Source: Membranipora membranacea
Taxonomy: Eukaryota; Bryozoa; Gymnolaemata; Cheilostomatida; Membraniporidae
Length of the DNA: 60,000 nt
NCBI GenBank assembly: GCA_914767715.1
Contig: OU612071.1
Span: 10,525,493 to 10,585,492, forward strand
Reading direction: 5' to 3'
In this document: positions 11,450-23,156 of the stretch, one piece after another
How positions within the stretch are numbered: position 1 is the first letter of the stretch
Layout: every line of letters starts with the position of its first letter
The notes under the pieces: generated by a model
Told to the model about the DNA's origin: nothing
Databases searched by the model: none
What the model saw: only the letters and a program-made list of their open reading frames with translations
Position numbers and translations under genes: made by a program

Positions 11450-13090
11450 TTTTTTCTCTCTCAATATATCACTGTACATGGGCACACTGTACATGGGTAC
11501 TGTACATGGGCACATGGGCACAAATTGTTGTTAAACTATTGTATACGAATATGATTTGTGGTATATTCCCTTAGTATTGTCTCAAACGTCTATGGAGTTT
11601 TTTTATATAGAACAACATCGCTTTGTGAAAACACTGATAAAAAAATGTAAACATTATTTGGCATTCATCCTGATCCGGCAAAGGCCATTTCACTCGCAAC
11701 ATGGTCTTCTACCTGCTCCCTTATTCATGTTTGTGTATGGTTAGACAGTCACAATGTACAATAACAGGTACAGTGTATTGAGATTTTTTATATGATTTCA
11801 CAAAGACTATAAATAATATTTGGGAAAAGTTTAGTGCTATGATTGACATACAAGTTGAGTACCACGTACTCACCAGAGTGCTAGTATTTTAACAGATTTG
11901 AGCGATCTTGTCGATCTTCAGTGCACGAAAGAGGAGGTAACTCCAAATTAGAACTACAAATAAATTACACAACAATAAAGTGACAATTAGAAGTGTCCGG
12001 AGTGCAAGATTTAAAACCATTACTAGAACCATAGTTAGGACCAAATTCAAAAGTAGGACGGTTATAGAACAACTATACATACTAATAGTACACAGCATAT
12101 ACTTTAGTATAGGATAGTACCAATTCCGTTCCTCATAGCATATACTCTCTTAAAGTATATGCACAATATATGCAAGTATATGTTCAATTTCCGTTCCTCA
12201 CACTCACCCAAAGATAAGAAATGCTGAAGTTCTACAATCGATTAACTCACCCTATCGCACTACAGAGAAAAAGTGAATAGCGCAGTGACGTCGCGTCACT
12301 GAATTAGAGAAGACACTGAGCCTGTGTCAAATAGCCATTAGCTTCCAGTCCAGAGTATTTATATGTTTATGATTCACCCATAGGACTGAAGGTGAAGCCG
12401 AAGGAGTAACTGTCGCTCACTTCTTCATAATTAAAATATGCTATTATAATATACTATATATACGAGAAAGTTGGAGAAGATTCAACAGGAAAATAGGCAA
12501 GTTTGTAGTACAAAGCAAAGCCACCTCACAGTAATCAAATATGCAGATACAAGCAGCCTCTATCTATCAGATACACTTAATTACAACATCAGTATTGTTT
12601 TATAACTGGTCAACAATGTTTTTTGATACCTTTTACATAAGCATCTTATTGATGTTTGTAAATCATGATGAAGTGCTGACTCTGAATGCCAGGCCTGTAA
12701 TTCTAGGGGAGGAAGGGAGGCACCGTCTCCCCTAGAAAGCTGAATAAAGTAGTCAAAAACTTAATTATAGAATAATCCATGGCAGACTCAGCTCTTTTGA
12801 TATTTTATTTTGCTATTTACATACTTTATACTGCTTTGGAAGAGCCTGCAGCACCCTTCTTAGCGATGCTTTGTACCCGCCTTGCCTCCCCTAGAGATTA
12901 TCTAAACACAGCCTTAAAATCATGATAATCTGAGAGAATTTGTTTGTTTAGAAGGAGCAAGCACGTGACATGCAGGTGCAGTGTTGAGAACAGAATCTAT
13001 CACCTGCTCCCATCCTCTTGGCTCCATTCTCTTTATCTGAAATCTCCTGAGCTGTGAGAACTTGAGATCTCACAGCTTCTGCCCTCCCTT
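11450..13090. other. No gene supported
   Basis: It contains short near-repeats (CACTGTACATGGGCA near 11470-11520; repeated 'AGTATATGCACAATATATGCAAGTATATG' style sequence near 12104-12185). The frames at 11556-11744 (+), 11889-12098 (-) and 12541-12735 (+) have no recognisable content. Confidence 0.4.
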
Positions 13091-13095
13091 TTTAG

Positions 13096-13563
13096 TGACT
13101 CTCCTGAGTCATCCGAGAAAGCTGTGAAGTCATCTCACACTGTCATCCCTATGTCACGTAAGAGACTCAGTGACAGCAAACACCTAAGGACGCAGTTTGT
13201 GGAGATCTGTTCTCATGATGCAGACCACACTATGCAAGGTGCATAGCATCTAAATACTTAATACTCGCTAATCCTAGGACAGCCTTCACTTAATATAGTT
13301 ACGATGCAGATTCAAAAGGAAACATTGATCGGCACACTATTTAAAACATCCGACACAAGAATTGTTGAACAACTGAATTTTTATTTTCAGACCATTTTAG
13401 ATTTGGTTATTTCCATAAATACATTTCTTATATATATATGTCTCTTTCTAAGGTATAAAATATAAATCTATACAATTTTCTTTTAAACAGAGTTGTATGG
13501 AGTGATAGTCAACCACTTTGTTGACACTGGGTCATATGAGTTCAGGCGATGTGCGATCGAAAG
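13096..13563 (+). CDS. Unrecognised gene, two consecutive internal exons
   Basis: Exon 13096-13238 follows CCTTTTTAG and ends at G|GTGCAT. It is open for 47 codons, polar and Ser/His-rich, including MSRKRLSDSKHLRTQFVEIC. Exon 13491-13563 follows TTTTAAACAG and ends at AG|GTGTGTG, and reads LYGVIVNHFVDTGSYEF then RRCAIE. Phase 1 at the end of the first exon matches the second exon, which supports one gene. Neighbouring exons were not found. A very short possible exon (AAGGAGCAAGCACGTGACATGCAG) lies near 12952. No domain is recognised. Confidence 0.4.
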
Positions 13564-13806
13564 GTGTGTGAACAATGAACTCTGCTAGAAGAAGTTTGTT
13601 AGTTTAAATTTATTCATGGAGAAAAATTATAAGTGGTGGACTGGTGGTGCTTTATTTGTTGCGATGAAGCTAAATTAGAATAAACATATTAAAAGATGTT
13701 CTAATCCTCTACTATGCATGCTCAAACCTATATATATCTCTAACCTCAGAAACGTCTATAAACAAGCATTCACCATACTTAGCCGATACACAACTTGTTG
13801 ACTTAC

Positions 13807-15652
13807 CCGCTGCTGTTTTGAATCTGCGAAAGACTTTCTTTCTGCCTTTTTTTTAACTGTCTTTTTCACATCCTTGTGCACAGCACTTCTCAGCAAGCTG
13901 TTTCTCAGCTTTTTTAAACGGTGCTAAAACATAGTTAGGATTCATAGTTTTATTCGTTTTATTACAATTACCACATTTGATAGACTTATATGTCATTGCT
14001 GCAGAATCATGACATGACTGTTTTTATCATCTGGTGCCCTTATCAGCAGCATTGTTCTCGTTTCTCATAAGCATATGTACATAATTGTCCAAATCATCCG
14101 CAGGTAAAGTATTTGTAAATGTTTAACAATTTCTGTTGTGATCCAAATATTATTATCATTATTTTTAGGATCTCAGTAAAGTTCTTGAAATCCTTGTGAG
14201 AAAGGTTTTGCTGTATAACTAATTTTAATATCCATTATAAATGTCAGGCACTCTTCCCCTCCGGGCTGCCTCAGCGTATAATCTTTACCAAATACACGGG
14301 CACATCTCCAAGTAGAGATGGCCCTCTTTATAGCTGCTCTATTAGGTGCTGCTCCATCCATAGAAAGATAGCGAGTCTGTATGCATCATCAAAAAGAAAA
14401 CCAAATATACAGTATATTGTATATACAGCAGATCACAACTATGCTCAATATGGAACCCACTAAACAGGATATATTATGATTCCTGGGTTTAGAAATGTGA
14501 AACAGCAGTGATCAGTTACTCCAGCTCATACAATTTCAGGAGCCTTCTTAAATTGAACGAGAGTCAGTTAATAAGAGCCTCGGTGGTTATTCAATTAAAA
14601 ATTACTTAAACTTCTATCTGATCGTTCCTAACTGAGATTAGCAAGATCAACCAGAGGTCTGGTTCCCAAATCGCTCACCCTTTGTTCAAACTATAATATT
14701 CTTATCTTGTCAAGCTTTTAAAATTCTTACGTAGTTGAAGATGATGACAGTTTGTTTAATTTGACGATGCTCTAAAGAAGTAGATGCTATCACATTGCAA
14801 TTGGAGTAACTTACCACAATTGCAACGGTCAAAGTCGATAGAATATCCATGGAGTTCCAGGTCCGAACTGGGAAGTACCCGACTGGTAATGTAGCTCCAT
14901 TTAGGCCAGCAAATATCAGTTGGCATACTTTCATACGTTCTTTCACCTCAGTAGGAGGGAACGCCAAGGCTGCAAGGCTCCTCACATGCGATAGCTCTGC
15001 ATAAACGTGAACAATGCCGTTATTGTCAAACATTACATCTTCCTAAGTGAACATAGAAAGCAGATTTGCATTATATTTATTGAAGAATGAAATAATTTTG
15101 CAGCTCTTTGAGTTATCCTTGTGGCTATTCTTATGGTCATTTATGATCAGAAATCATCAACAGTCAGCTAGGAAAAGCCAGCAATTGAGATGCCATCTAA
15201 AAACTTGACCTGTATTGTCATCTCGTCGATGAGAAGCACTCCCAAGAATTCATATGAAGTCGCCTTCCTCTCTAACCATACTTCTTTCATCCACTTGATG
15301 GCTTCTCTGTTTATGCCACTGCTTTGATCACAAGATGCCTTGTAAGTCCTAGGAAAGACGGAAAAAATCAAGCTGATATCCAGGAGACAAGAAACAAAAG
15401 GATCATTGAAGAATGTACGTTGCTTGGGTCATTGTTGGTAGAATTGATCAAACAATATCATATATAAATAAACAATTGATACATCATCAAGCATTGTTTG
15501 TCTTCTCCTTTGTCTTCAGTCACAACATTGTTAAAAATAATAACTTATCTCAGCTGCCTTGGAGAAGGTAAAATTCCTTGGTACGAAGCGGATCTTGCCT
15601 CTTTATAGCTCTTAGGGCACTGATTACAGTGTCGTAGGCTTGTTGTTATAGT
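13807..15652 (-). CDS. P-element/THAP9-like transposase gene, multi-exon
   Basis: Minus-strand exons seen: about 15561-15652 (Cys pair CNQC, open in one frame); 15348 down to about 15200, reading WMKEVWLERKATSYEFLGVL then LIDEMTIQ; 15042-14815 (76 codons, phase 0-0, donor GTAAGTT) with CQLIFAGLNGATLPVGYFPV and then RTWNSMDILSTLTVAI; 14376 down to about 14173, beginning TRYLSMDGAAPNRAAIKRAI; and 13923-13807 (39 codons) with HRLKKLRNSLLRS followed by a Lys-rich tail. The order 'DEM', 'PVGYF', 'DGAxxNR', 'LKKLRN' is that of P-element-type transposases, an RNase-H-like DDE enzyme with an inserted GTP-binding domain. The 14376 exon loses the pattern after FIMD. The C-terminal acidic region was not found. 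It may be a decaying copy. Confidence 0.62.
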
Positions 15653-15659
15653 CCTGACA

Positions 15660-16040
15660 AAAAATTTAAACATATAGGTTTTGGTTTGGACTGCAGAGAT
15701 TCAACATGTATACATCCAATTTTAGTTTGTTAGCGATGCCAAAAATGATAGAATCTAGTAGTGGCAAGGCATTGATACGTTGTCAACCAACTAACCATGA
15801 AGAATATAAGCCTATATACCAATATAACCGGAATGCTTCAAGGGAATCTAGTACACTCGCCGGTAAAATGATCCATGCATATTCTCGCACAAATGTATCC
15901 AGTAGCGCGGGGCGGTAACTGTAAATTGTTGAACAGGCTGAACAGACTGAACTGAATTTCTCAGACTAAAATTATTATTTGTATTCTTTTCTCTGACTGA
16001 CTATCACTTCTCAAACACATTCCTCCTAATTTAGGGCAAG
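15660..16040. other. Spacer between transposase gene and LINE
   Basis: The plus-strand frame 15706-15918 has no recognisable features. Confidence 0.35.
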
Positions 16041-16045
16041 CAAAT

Positions 16046-17640
16046 GTGAAGTGAAGTGAAGTGAAGTGAATTTATTTTGGTAATTGTGTTAGAAACACAT
16101 TACAATTTAGGTGTGAACCATATCTCTCTCAGTTATTTAAAAGACGAATACTAAAAGGCACAAAGCTGCACAAAAATCTTGATGTTCTAGTTTTTGGCAT
16201 GATAAAATATTTACGATTACTTTTATAACAATTGCGTAAAATGTGTCTATCATCAGCGATAAAACGTTGAGCTAAATTAAAAATACTCATGTCAGCAAAA
16301 CAGGCAGCGTCAAATATGTAGCTGTTTTTTCAAAACGGACTTAAAAGCATATTCTTTTGTCTTTCTGTAGCACCAGTGTACCAGAGTTCAATATTATAGG
16401 TAAAAATGGGTTGGATCAGTGATTGGATAAAATTATGTTGTTGATACTGGTTAGGTTTAAAATGTTTGAAACTAGAAAAAGCGTAAAATCTTTTCTTTAG
16501 TTTACTATTAGACATATTCAGTGTTTGAGCACCATTTAAGATCACAGTCGAAAAATGTACCTAGGTATTTAAAACTATCTACCTTCTCTATTGGATCACC
16601 GTTTAAAAAAATATAGTCGTATAAGGCACAAGATTTGCTAAAATTCACAACCATCTCTTTGGTTTTCGCTGTGTTAAGAATAAGATTCACAGAGGTACAT
16701 TGCTCAGTAAAATATTGTATGGCATCAAAATAATTTTGAGATATAGTTGGCTGTTTAAAATTCAGAAGTCCTATGATGGCCATGTCATCCGCATATTTAA
16801 AAATCTTCACTTTATCACAGTTAGATTTGATAAAATCAGTGTATACAGAAAACAAAATAGGAGATAAAACACAGCCTTGTGGGCAGCCAATATCACAGCT
16901 CAGCTTTTTAGATTGGGCATTTCCAACATTTACAAATTGCTGGCGGTCAACAAGAAAAGCTTTAATAATTGACAGTAAATAGTGAGGAACATTCATGGCT
17001 TTCAGCTTTTCAATTAAAATCTTAGGTACAATAGTGTTAAAAGCGGATGTAAAATCAACAAATAAAATTCGAGCAAAACTTGATTGTTGTTCCAGGTGTG
17101 ACCGTAAAAAATAATCAATACTAATACATGCGTCTTTGGTTCTTTTTGTACGCAAATTGACAGTCATCTAGGGCTATAATGCTTAAAAGTCTTGATTTTA
17201 AGATTTTCTCAAAACACTTCATCACCACAGATGTTAACGCTATCGGTCTGTAATCATTATTGCACGATGGATTTGGCTTCTTAGGAAGTGGTGTGATTGC
17301 TGATAGTTTCCATAAATTTGGAAGAGTACCGGTCTTTAAACATAAATTAAAGATTTCACAAAAAATAGGAGCAAGTTCAAAGTAACAGTCTTTTAATACT
17401 CTGATTGAGATGTTGTCTGGACCAGCTGCTTTGGATGGATTACACCGTCCAAACTGCTCTCGTACTTCGTCTATGCTGATATCAGGTGGTGGGTCAGCAT
17501 CAGGTGGTTCGGGATCAGGTGGATCAGGAGGCTCAGCTGCCGCTTCAGTTGATACATGTAACAATCAACGTGACAATTCTGACATATCTGATGGTGTTCA
17601 GGAAACCAGAAACATTATCCAGCACAACCTTCCATCTAGC
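16046..17640 (-). mobile_element. Truncated CR1/Jockey-clade-like LINE with reverse transcriptase
   Basis: Three overlapping minus-strand frames (17564-17121, 17167-16508, 16545-16330) form one reverse transcriptase broken by two frameshifts. Order: SKAAGPDNISIRVLK, then ITPLPKKPNPSCNNDYRPIA, then LFVDFTSAFNTIVP, GCPQGCVLSPILFSVYTDFI, the catalytic YADDMAI, and LNTAKTKEMVVNF with FKYLGTFFD. It is a non-LTR enzyme. The endonuclease is not seen, so the copy is 5'-truncated. The 3' end is (TTCAC)5 on its own strand (16046-16070), directly after AATAAA. LINEs of these clades often end in short tandem repeats instead of poly(A). It cannot be active. Confidence 0.88.
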
Positions 17641-17699
17641 TAGTCTTGACAAGCTTTGTTGTGGGGGAGGGGGCTTGGTGTTCCTCCCTAACAATTTAT

Positions 17700-19070
17700 C
17701 ATTTTTTGCTTTTTGTTACAGCCGAGCGTTGTATAAATTGGTCATTACATGGTTTTATGGTTATAATAAAAACCAATATTGTTTTGACATCGATCCTGAT
17801 ATATGTATATGTATAAGTGAAAATCTTTTACATTAATTTGTATGTTATTTATGTTCCTTTTCAATCCAAGATGCCTACAAAGTGCATGTTTTTTGTATTT
17901 TATCATGTTTTATTGTACCAAAACCTGTAAGGATGACCACTTTTAATAAGGCAGCATACCAATGTCGAACATTAACATTTAAAACACACACACATATATA
18001 TATATACATATAAATATGTATATAATATAATTTAATCAATTTAAGCGGGACGCTGTCATTTACATAACTTAGGCGGGACGATGTCATTTACAAAATTTCA
18101 CTATGTTAAAGATCATGTCAGGCTATGTATGCATACCAGGAGTTATACTTTATTCCTCATGATATATGTCTTACCAGGTCTACACAGACTTTTTGTGGAT
18201 CAAAACGATCTACTTTTGCCTAATTATGATGAGGGTACATAATAATCTTGATGGATGAACTATGACTTAGTCTATGCACTTTGTAGGATTTGCTTGGATT
18301 TTTCCACTCATTACTTCTACATTAATCTTACTTCATAAATAGCCTAAGGGTCCAATAATACACATCGTATGACCTTTTGTCAATGTCATGAATGACCGTC
18401 CTTATTCAAAATTAAAGAAATTCTGGCTGAGATATTCTTCACTACTTGGCAGTGAATATCTCTACTCATGGGTATTTCCCAAACATGAGGTTACTTTTCC
18501 CAGATTCTGACTGGAAAACTCTCATACCTGGAGCAATATAGTAGGTGGCATGAATAGAAATCAATAGATATTGCACTTTTAGTGCTCCGCTTTATTTAAT
18601 TATAATATCTGTTAGCAGACAACTCCAGCAAGATTCTGCATTGTTCTCAGACTTTCCACAGCTGGGGGCCGTCGAGCGAGGGGCAAAAGTCTGGGGGTCT
18701 CAGTCTAACTATGACTTGTGCTGTTTTAGTATGATATTTTGGAGTTGTCTACACTTTCTCCAACAAACCTGATTACCGTCAGTAATGCAGTAGCTTCCGA
18801 CGAGTAAACATGCAGAGGCTTATCACATGCCTTCTGTATCATCTATTGACTAAACTTCACTATAGTCTTCTATTACCAGAACAGATGCTTACTATTGCTA
18901 TTTGAGAATTTATGATATTTATGTTGAGTTTTATGACTTTCATCGCTGTTAAATAAATCTTGCATCATTCTGATACTTAAAAGCCTTTTTAACTCTACAT
19001 TGAATTTAATTGTTGACATTATGTATTGTGTATTATTTATTATGTATTTAGATCATTAATACTATTATTA
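17700..19070. other. No gene supported
   Basis: Contains a CA/TA simple repeat at about 17985-18020. The frame at 17875-18087 (-) overlaps it and is not credible. Confidence 0.4.
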
Positions 19071-19073
19071 TAG

Positions 19074-19330
19074 GAGCTATAATTGGGGCGCTACATTACA
19101 TGCAACATGTCATAATATATACGATAGAAAATAATACTAATAATAGTATTAATATATTTTTATCCGATAAAAATAGTACCTTCTTAGTTGCTGCATATTT
19201 TGTACTAAGGTCTAACGATCTAATTCGTTCTGTTGACAGTAAAATACCTCCCGATTATTTAGGGACAGTAATATATGACCTCTTATTGGAAGCTGCCCTG
19301 GCCTCCCTTACAAGAACCAGTAAAATCTAA
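19074..19330 (+). CDS. Uncharacterised exon candidate
   Basis: After ATTATTATAG the frame begins in phase 1 (GAIIGALHYM…) and stays open 84 codons to TAA at 19330. The middle is Asn-rich and the end reads LGTVIYDLLLEAALASL then TRTSKI. The phase-1 start is the same as that of the mature-peptide exons at 21.1 and 27.5 kb. No matching signal-peptide exon was found upstream, so this is only a candidate. Confidence 0.25.
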
Positions 19331-19399
19331 ATACATAAGTATTTACAATGCAAACACCTTGCAGTCACAGATACTTGATTAATTGATTGTATTTTGATC

Positions 19400-20230
19400 A
19401 CTAACATGCTACATGTTGTGAAAGAAAAGTGTTAAATACTGATTTATGTGATATTAAAAAGTTTGCACTCCTGTGTGTCTTTTTCTCAATTAAACATCAC
19501 TTATTTTCCTCTTGGTTTCCACAAGCATCATATTAGTAAAGTATCTCGGGTCTAAATCCATACAAAGTATGCAGGAAAGCCACTGTTCTATTTGATTTGT
19601 CCTTAGACAACAAGGTGTCTACATTGTAAACCAGGCCTACTAGAATTTGTTCTGTTTTCTTCTGCAAAGAAGACAGAAAAACTTTCTCTGTGTACATCTG
19701 TTACTATATCTGAGAAATAGGAAGTCTTCAACTGCCGTCACAATAATTTAAATCTGAGTCCCTTGACGTCATTAACTATGCAAATACTACAACTTGGAAA
19801 TAACTTATTTTATCTGTCAAAGATGGAGGGGCTCCAATTTAACTAGATATTATCATTGCCAACTCATTAAAAAATCATCATGTTTGTCCTGCAGAACAAA
19901 ATATTGTAATTATGAAACACATATTCATTGGCCTCATTGGATTCATATTATAGATGTGAGATAAACCTGATTTTAATTCTAACTGTTGATGGGTGGACGC
20001 TATAATTGGCCCATGACCTATTATCTAATTATAATGATCTCTCAGTGGGACATAGGACGAAGGTCACAGCTTCGCTCAGTATTATAATAGGTGCTAACTT
20101 TGGCCGCAGCATGACTTATACTGTAACAAACCTATTTTCAAAATTTTAGAATTATCTGCTCCATGGTGACAAGGCAATAAGTAAATCTTTTGATAATGGA
20201 GACAAGATTAATATTGTTAACACAGTACTT
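19400..20230. other. No gene seen
   Basis: AT-rich non-coding sequence up to the 12-bp tandem repeat. Confidence 0.4.
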
Positions 20231-20235
20231 GGCAT

Positions 20236-20323
20236 TGTACTGGCTCTTGTACTGGCTCTTGTACTGGCTCTTGTACTGGCTCTTGTACTGGCTCTTGTAC
20301 TGGCTCTTGTACTGGCTCTTGTA
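20236..20323. repeat. 12-bp tandem repeat (TGTACTGGCTCT)n
   Basis: Seven near-perfect copies. The minus strand reads as repeated Ser-Thr-Arg-Ala in an open frame (20152-20346), which is a by-product of a repeat whose unit is a multiple of three. Confidence 0.9.
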
Positions 20324-21108
20324 AAAGGATGACAGAGCAGCTTCATATTGCTGAGTGGAGGGGTGTATTTAACTTTCAGCTGAACAATTTATATCGACTC
20401 ACACAACGTCAAAAACTAAGAAATACACTGCATCTTAGAAAGAACTATTTATCTCTGACAAATATGGGATGGGCGACACATTTGATACTGGACAGTATCA
20501 TAACCAACTCATTAAAAAGTCATTTCTATTGTTCAGTTGGAACCATATTTTATAATTGTTAATATATGGTTTCTGAGCTATCATATTGAGCTATGTAATT
20601 CAAAAGTGGAGTAGCGTCAGCTACATGGAAGTAGTTACGACACACCAATGATGCCTCAATCACTGAAATGATGTGTTGTGAAACAACAGTCACTGTTTTT
20701 ATTACATTACGACCATTAGAAATAAATAATGATCAAGTATTGTAAGTCTTCAGAAAAAGCTACAAGACCTTGGTGTGTTTGTTGTAGAATCTTTCCTTTG
20801 TTCACTGATGATATCCTGTCCTGTGAAACAAAAATACATATATTTTTGTCATTATTGTGACCAAATAATAATATTTGGAGAGAAATAATATAAAATTAAA
20901 ATATAATTGGATTCCATGTAAAACATGCTAGGGAGAACTCAGTGCATACATTTAAGTTATTTTGTGCATGATTTGGATTGTGTGGGGTTGTCAGTTTCAG
21001 TTTGGACTGTTAAATACATAGTTATTAGCAAATCAAATTGAGGGGTATTGGGTGGCAGAAATACACACTAGTAATGGTCACATGAATATTAATCCCTACC
21101 TTGATTTT

Positions 21109-21959
21109 TTATCCGAATAGATTCTTAATACCCTCTCCGATTTTCTCAGGTGTATTGATTATCCTTGTTACAGCTGCAGAACTTTGACTAGCTTCTGTCT
21201 GTGTAACAGCTGGGAATAAAATATATATTATGACAAAGAAGAATATATATTTAATATATATACAAATATGGTGAGAAAACGACAAATAAGGTCTGAAGTG
21301 AAGAATCGGGTTTTCCAGGCAGTTACTGTTTGTAACAATCCACCATTCAAGACAACACATTGAATCTTCTAAGCCTCCTCATAAATAACTAGCGCATCAG
21401 AATAATGACTGAAATGTGGGAGTCGATGATCTTAATTATAATGGTTGTAGCAGTAGTATTTAAGAGTTAGACCAAACATAAACAACATTCAGGCCTAATT
21501 ATTATTTCATGTGATATATTTTGACTTAATTTCCGTGTTGATATGAGGCTTGGGTAGCGACACCAGGGAGATTCTAAACTCTGACTTTTGCTTTGGCTGT
21601 ATCACGTAGTGCCACACCAAAGGCACAAAACTCCCTTTGCATGAATGGCTTAGGAGTATATGGAGCTCTGTACACCTTCCCGACAAACTCCAGACTCATA
21701 AACCAAAGTGGAATTTAGGGCATTTCAGACGAATACGATTGGTCTCTATGGTGATATTTTCAGTTTAATTTATTAGAATCTAGATGCTCAATTAAAATCA
21801 AATCTTTAATCTGGAAAATCCCACTTTTGATGAATATGAGAAGAATTCTGAGTTTTTAGTATTATGTGGATTGGGAAGCGACGCCAAAGATATCAGGATC
21901 CTTTTATTCAACTCACCGATTGCTGCAATGAGCATAGATACCAGTACGAGGACCTTCAT
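21109..21959 (-). CDS. Secreted amphipathic peptide precursor, two coding exons (gene A)
   Basis: Coding exon 1 (21959-21917, 43 bases) starts MKVLVLVSMLIAAI and ends in phase 1 at G|GTGAGT. Coding exon 2 (21209-21109, after TTATTCCCAG) completes Ala and encodes 32 residues ending EKIGEGIKNLFG, then TAA. Total about 47 residues. A 5'UTR intron ends at TTTCCAG seven bases before ATG; a donor-like GTAAGTC lies at about 22610. The start resembles a cleavable signal peptide. A Ser/Thr/Gln-rich pro-part could precede an amphipathic helix, and the final Gly could be an amidation donor. The exon plan and signal sequence match the plus-strand gene at 27 kb (gene B). An antimicrobial or membrane-active role is inference from composition. 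Confidence 0.6.
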
Positions 21960-22219
21960 TTTTTATCTGGAAAGAATGAAAAAGTATTTTATTAACTACT
22001 GATTGGTTCACCAATATGAAATAAACAATAATTAAAATGGAAATCTTGGCCTTTTTCCTGGATAGCTTACCATGGGTGCAAAGTAGGTAAATATTAGAAA
22101 ATTTTATAATCAAACGTACATATCTTTCACCAAAATGGACTTCAAAGGACTTCAGTCTTTTGATAGAATCCATATTTTGTAAATTTTCTCCAAACGATGA
22201 TGGGAGACACAAATGTTAA

Positions 22220-23150
22220 AATCTATTCTGATCTCTGCGGCTAATTTTACAACCATTTGACCAAAACCAGACCAAAACATAAAACAAAACTCATCATTCC
22301 ACCATGCTATGTAATGGAGCCATATCACAGGATGTTTTTAGCATCCATCCTTGAAACTTAGCGATTTGCAGAGAAAGATCGATGAATATAATTGAAAAAT
22401 ATGAAGGTGATTGACCACTAAGCCCAGAAGTTACGAGTGAAAAACCACGGAGAGAAGCATGCTGGTGCTAGGTATAGGTAGTTTCTATGAGCTCTAGTTG
22501 TAGCGTGGATTTTTAACAAAGAAGTAAAAGCAAAGTTGCAGGACTAGAGCTTGTGAACATCACTAATTAATGTCTATGTGCTCTAAAACAATGTGTTTGT
22601 GAAAAAAGACTTACTATCACTTATATTATATACAACTTACAGTTAAATTAGACTTCAGTGGATGAATGACTATCAGAGAGTGTATGGCTGGTTGTATGGT
22701 GAGGCCTCTTTATATATGTGGATCATTTCAATCAGATGACTTGTTGCTGGAAGTTATCAATATTTGGTTAATGGTTAACCGTTTTACTATTTTTTTGCTG
22801 TTTTGTTGGAAAACATACAACAGCAACATTTTTGACCAATCTTTGTGGAGATGGTGGTGGATGTAACTCTTTATAGACCAATTGCACAATTAATTAATTA
22901 ATTAGGCACATTAAACATCAAATGTTGACATCATCAGATTAATCAGCTTTTAATTGGCCTGAGTTTATCTTGTAGACCCAAAAGCTCATAATTTCATGTC
23001 CTTTACTCAACATGAGCATACAGTTTTTTATAACAGGATACGCACACACATCTGCTCGCTTTCAAGGAACTGCCATAAAATATTTTCAAACGTCATACAT
23101 AAGGATAATGAGTGAATAATGTGGAAGTGATTAGGACATTATCCTTACAA
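22220..23150. other. Upstream region of gene A and repeat flank
   Basis: No gene is seen. A short TTAATTAATTAATTAGG run lies near 22890. From about 23040 the sequence is a diverged copy of sub-repeats found in the following tandem duplication. Confidence 0.4.
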
Positions 23151-23156
23151 TTACTC

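Noticed and set aside
17410-17836. Gly/Ser-rich plus-strand ORFs
   Set aside because: They are antisense shadows of the Pro/Asp-rich N-terminus of the LINE reverse transcriptase.
20152-20346. Protein with repeated Ser-Thr-Arg-Ala (minus strand)
   Set aside because: It is a 12-bp DNA tandem repeat, a multiple of three, which stays open by construction.
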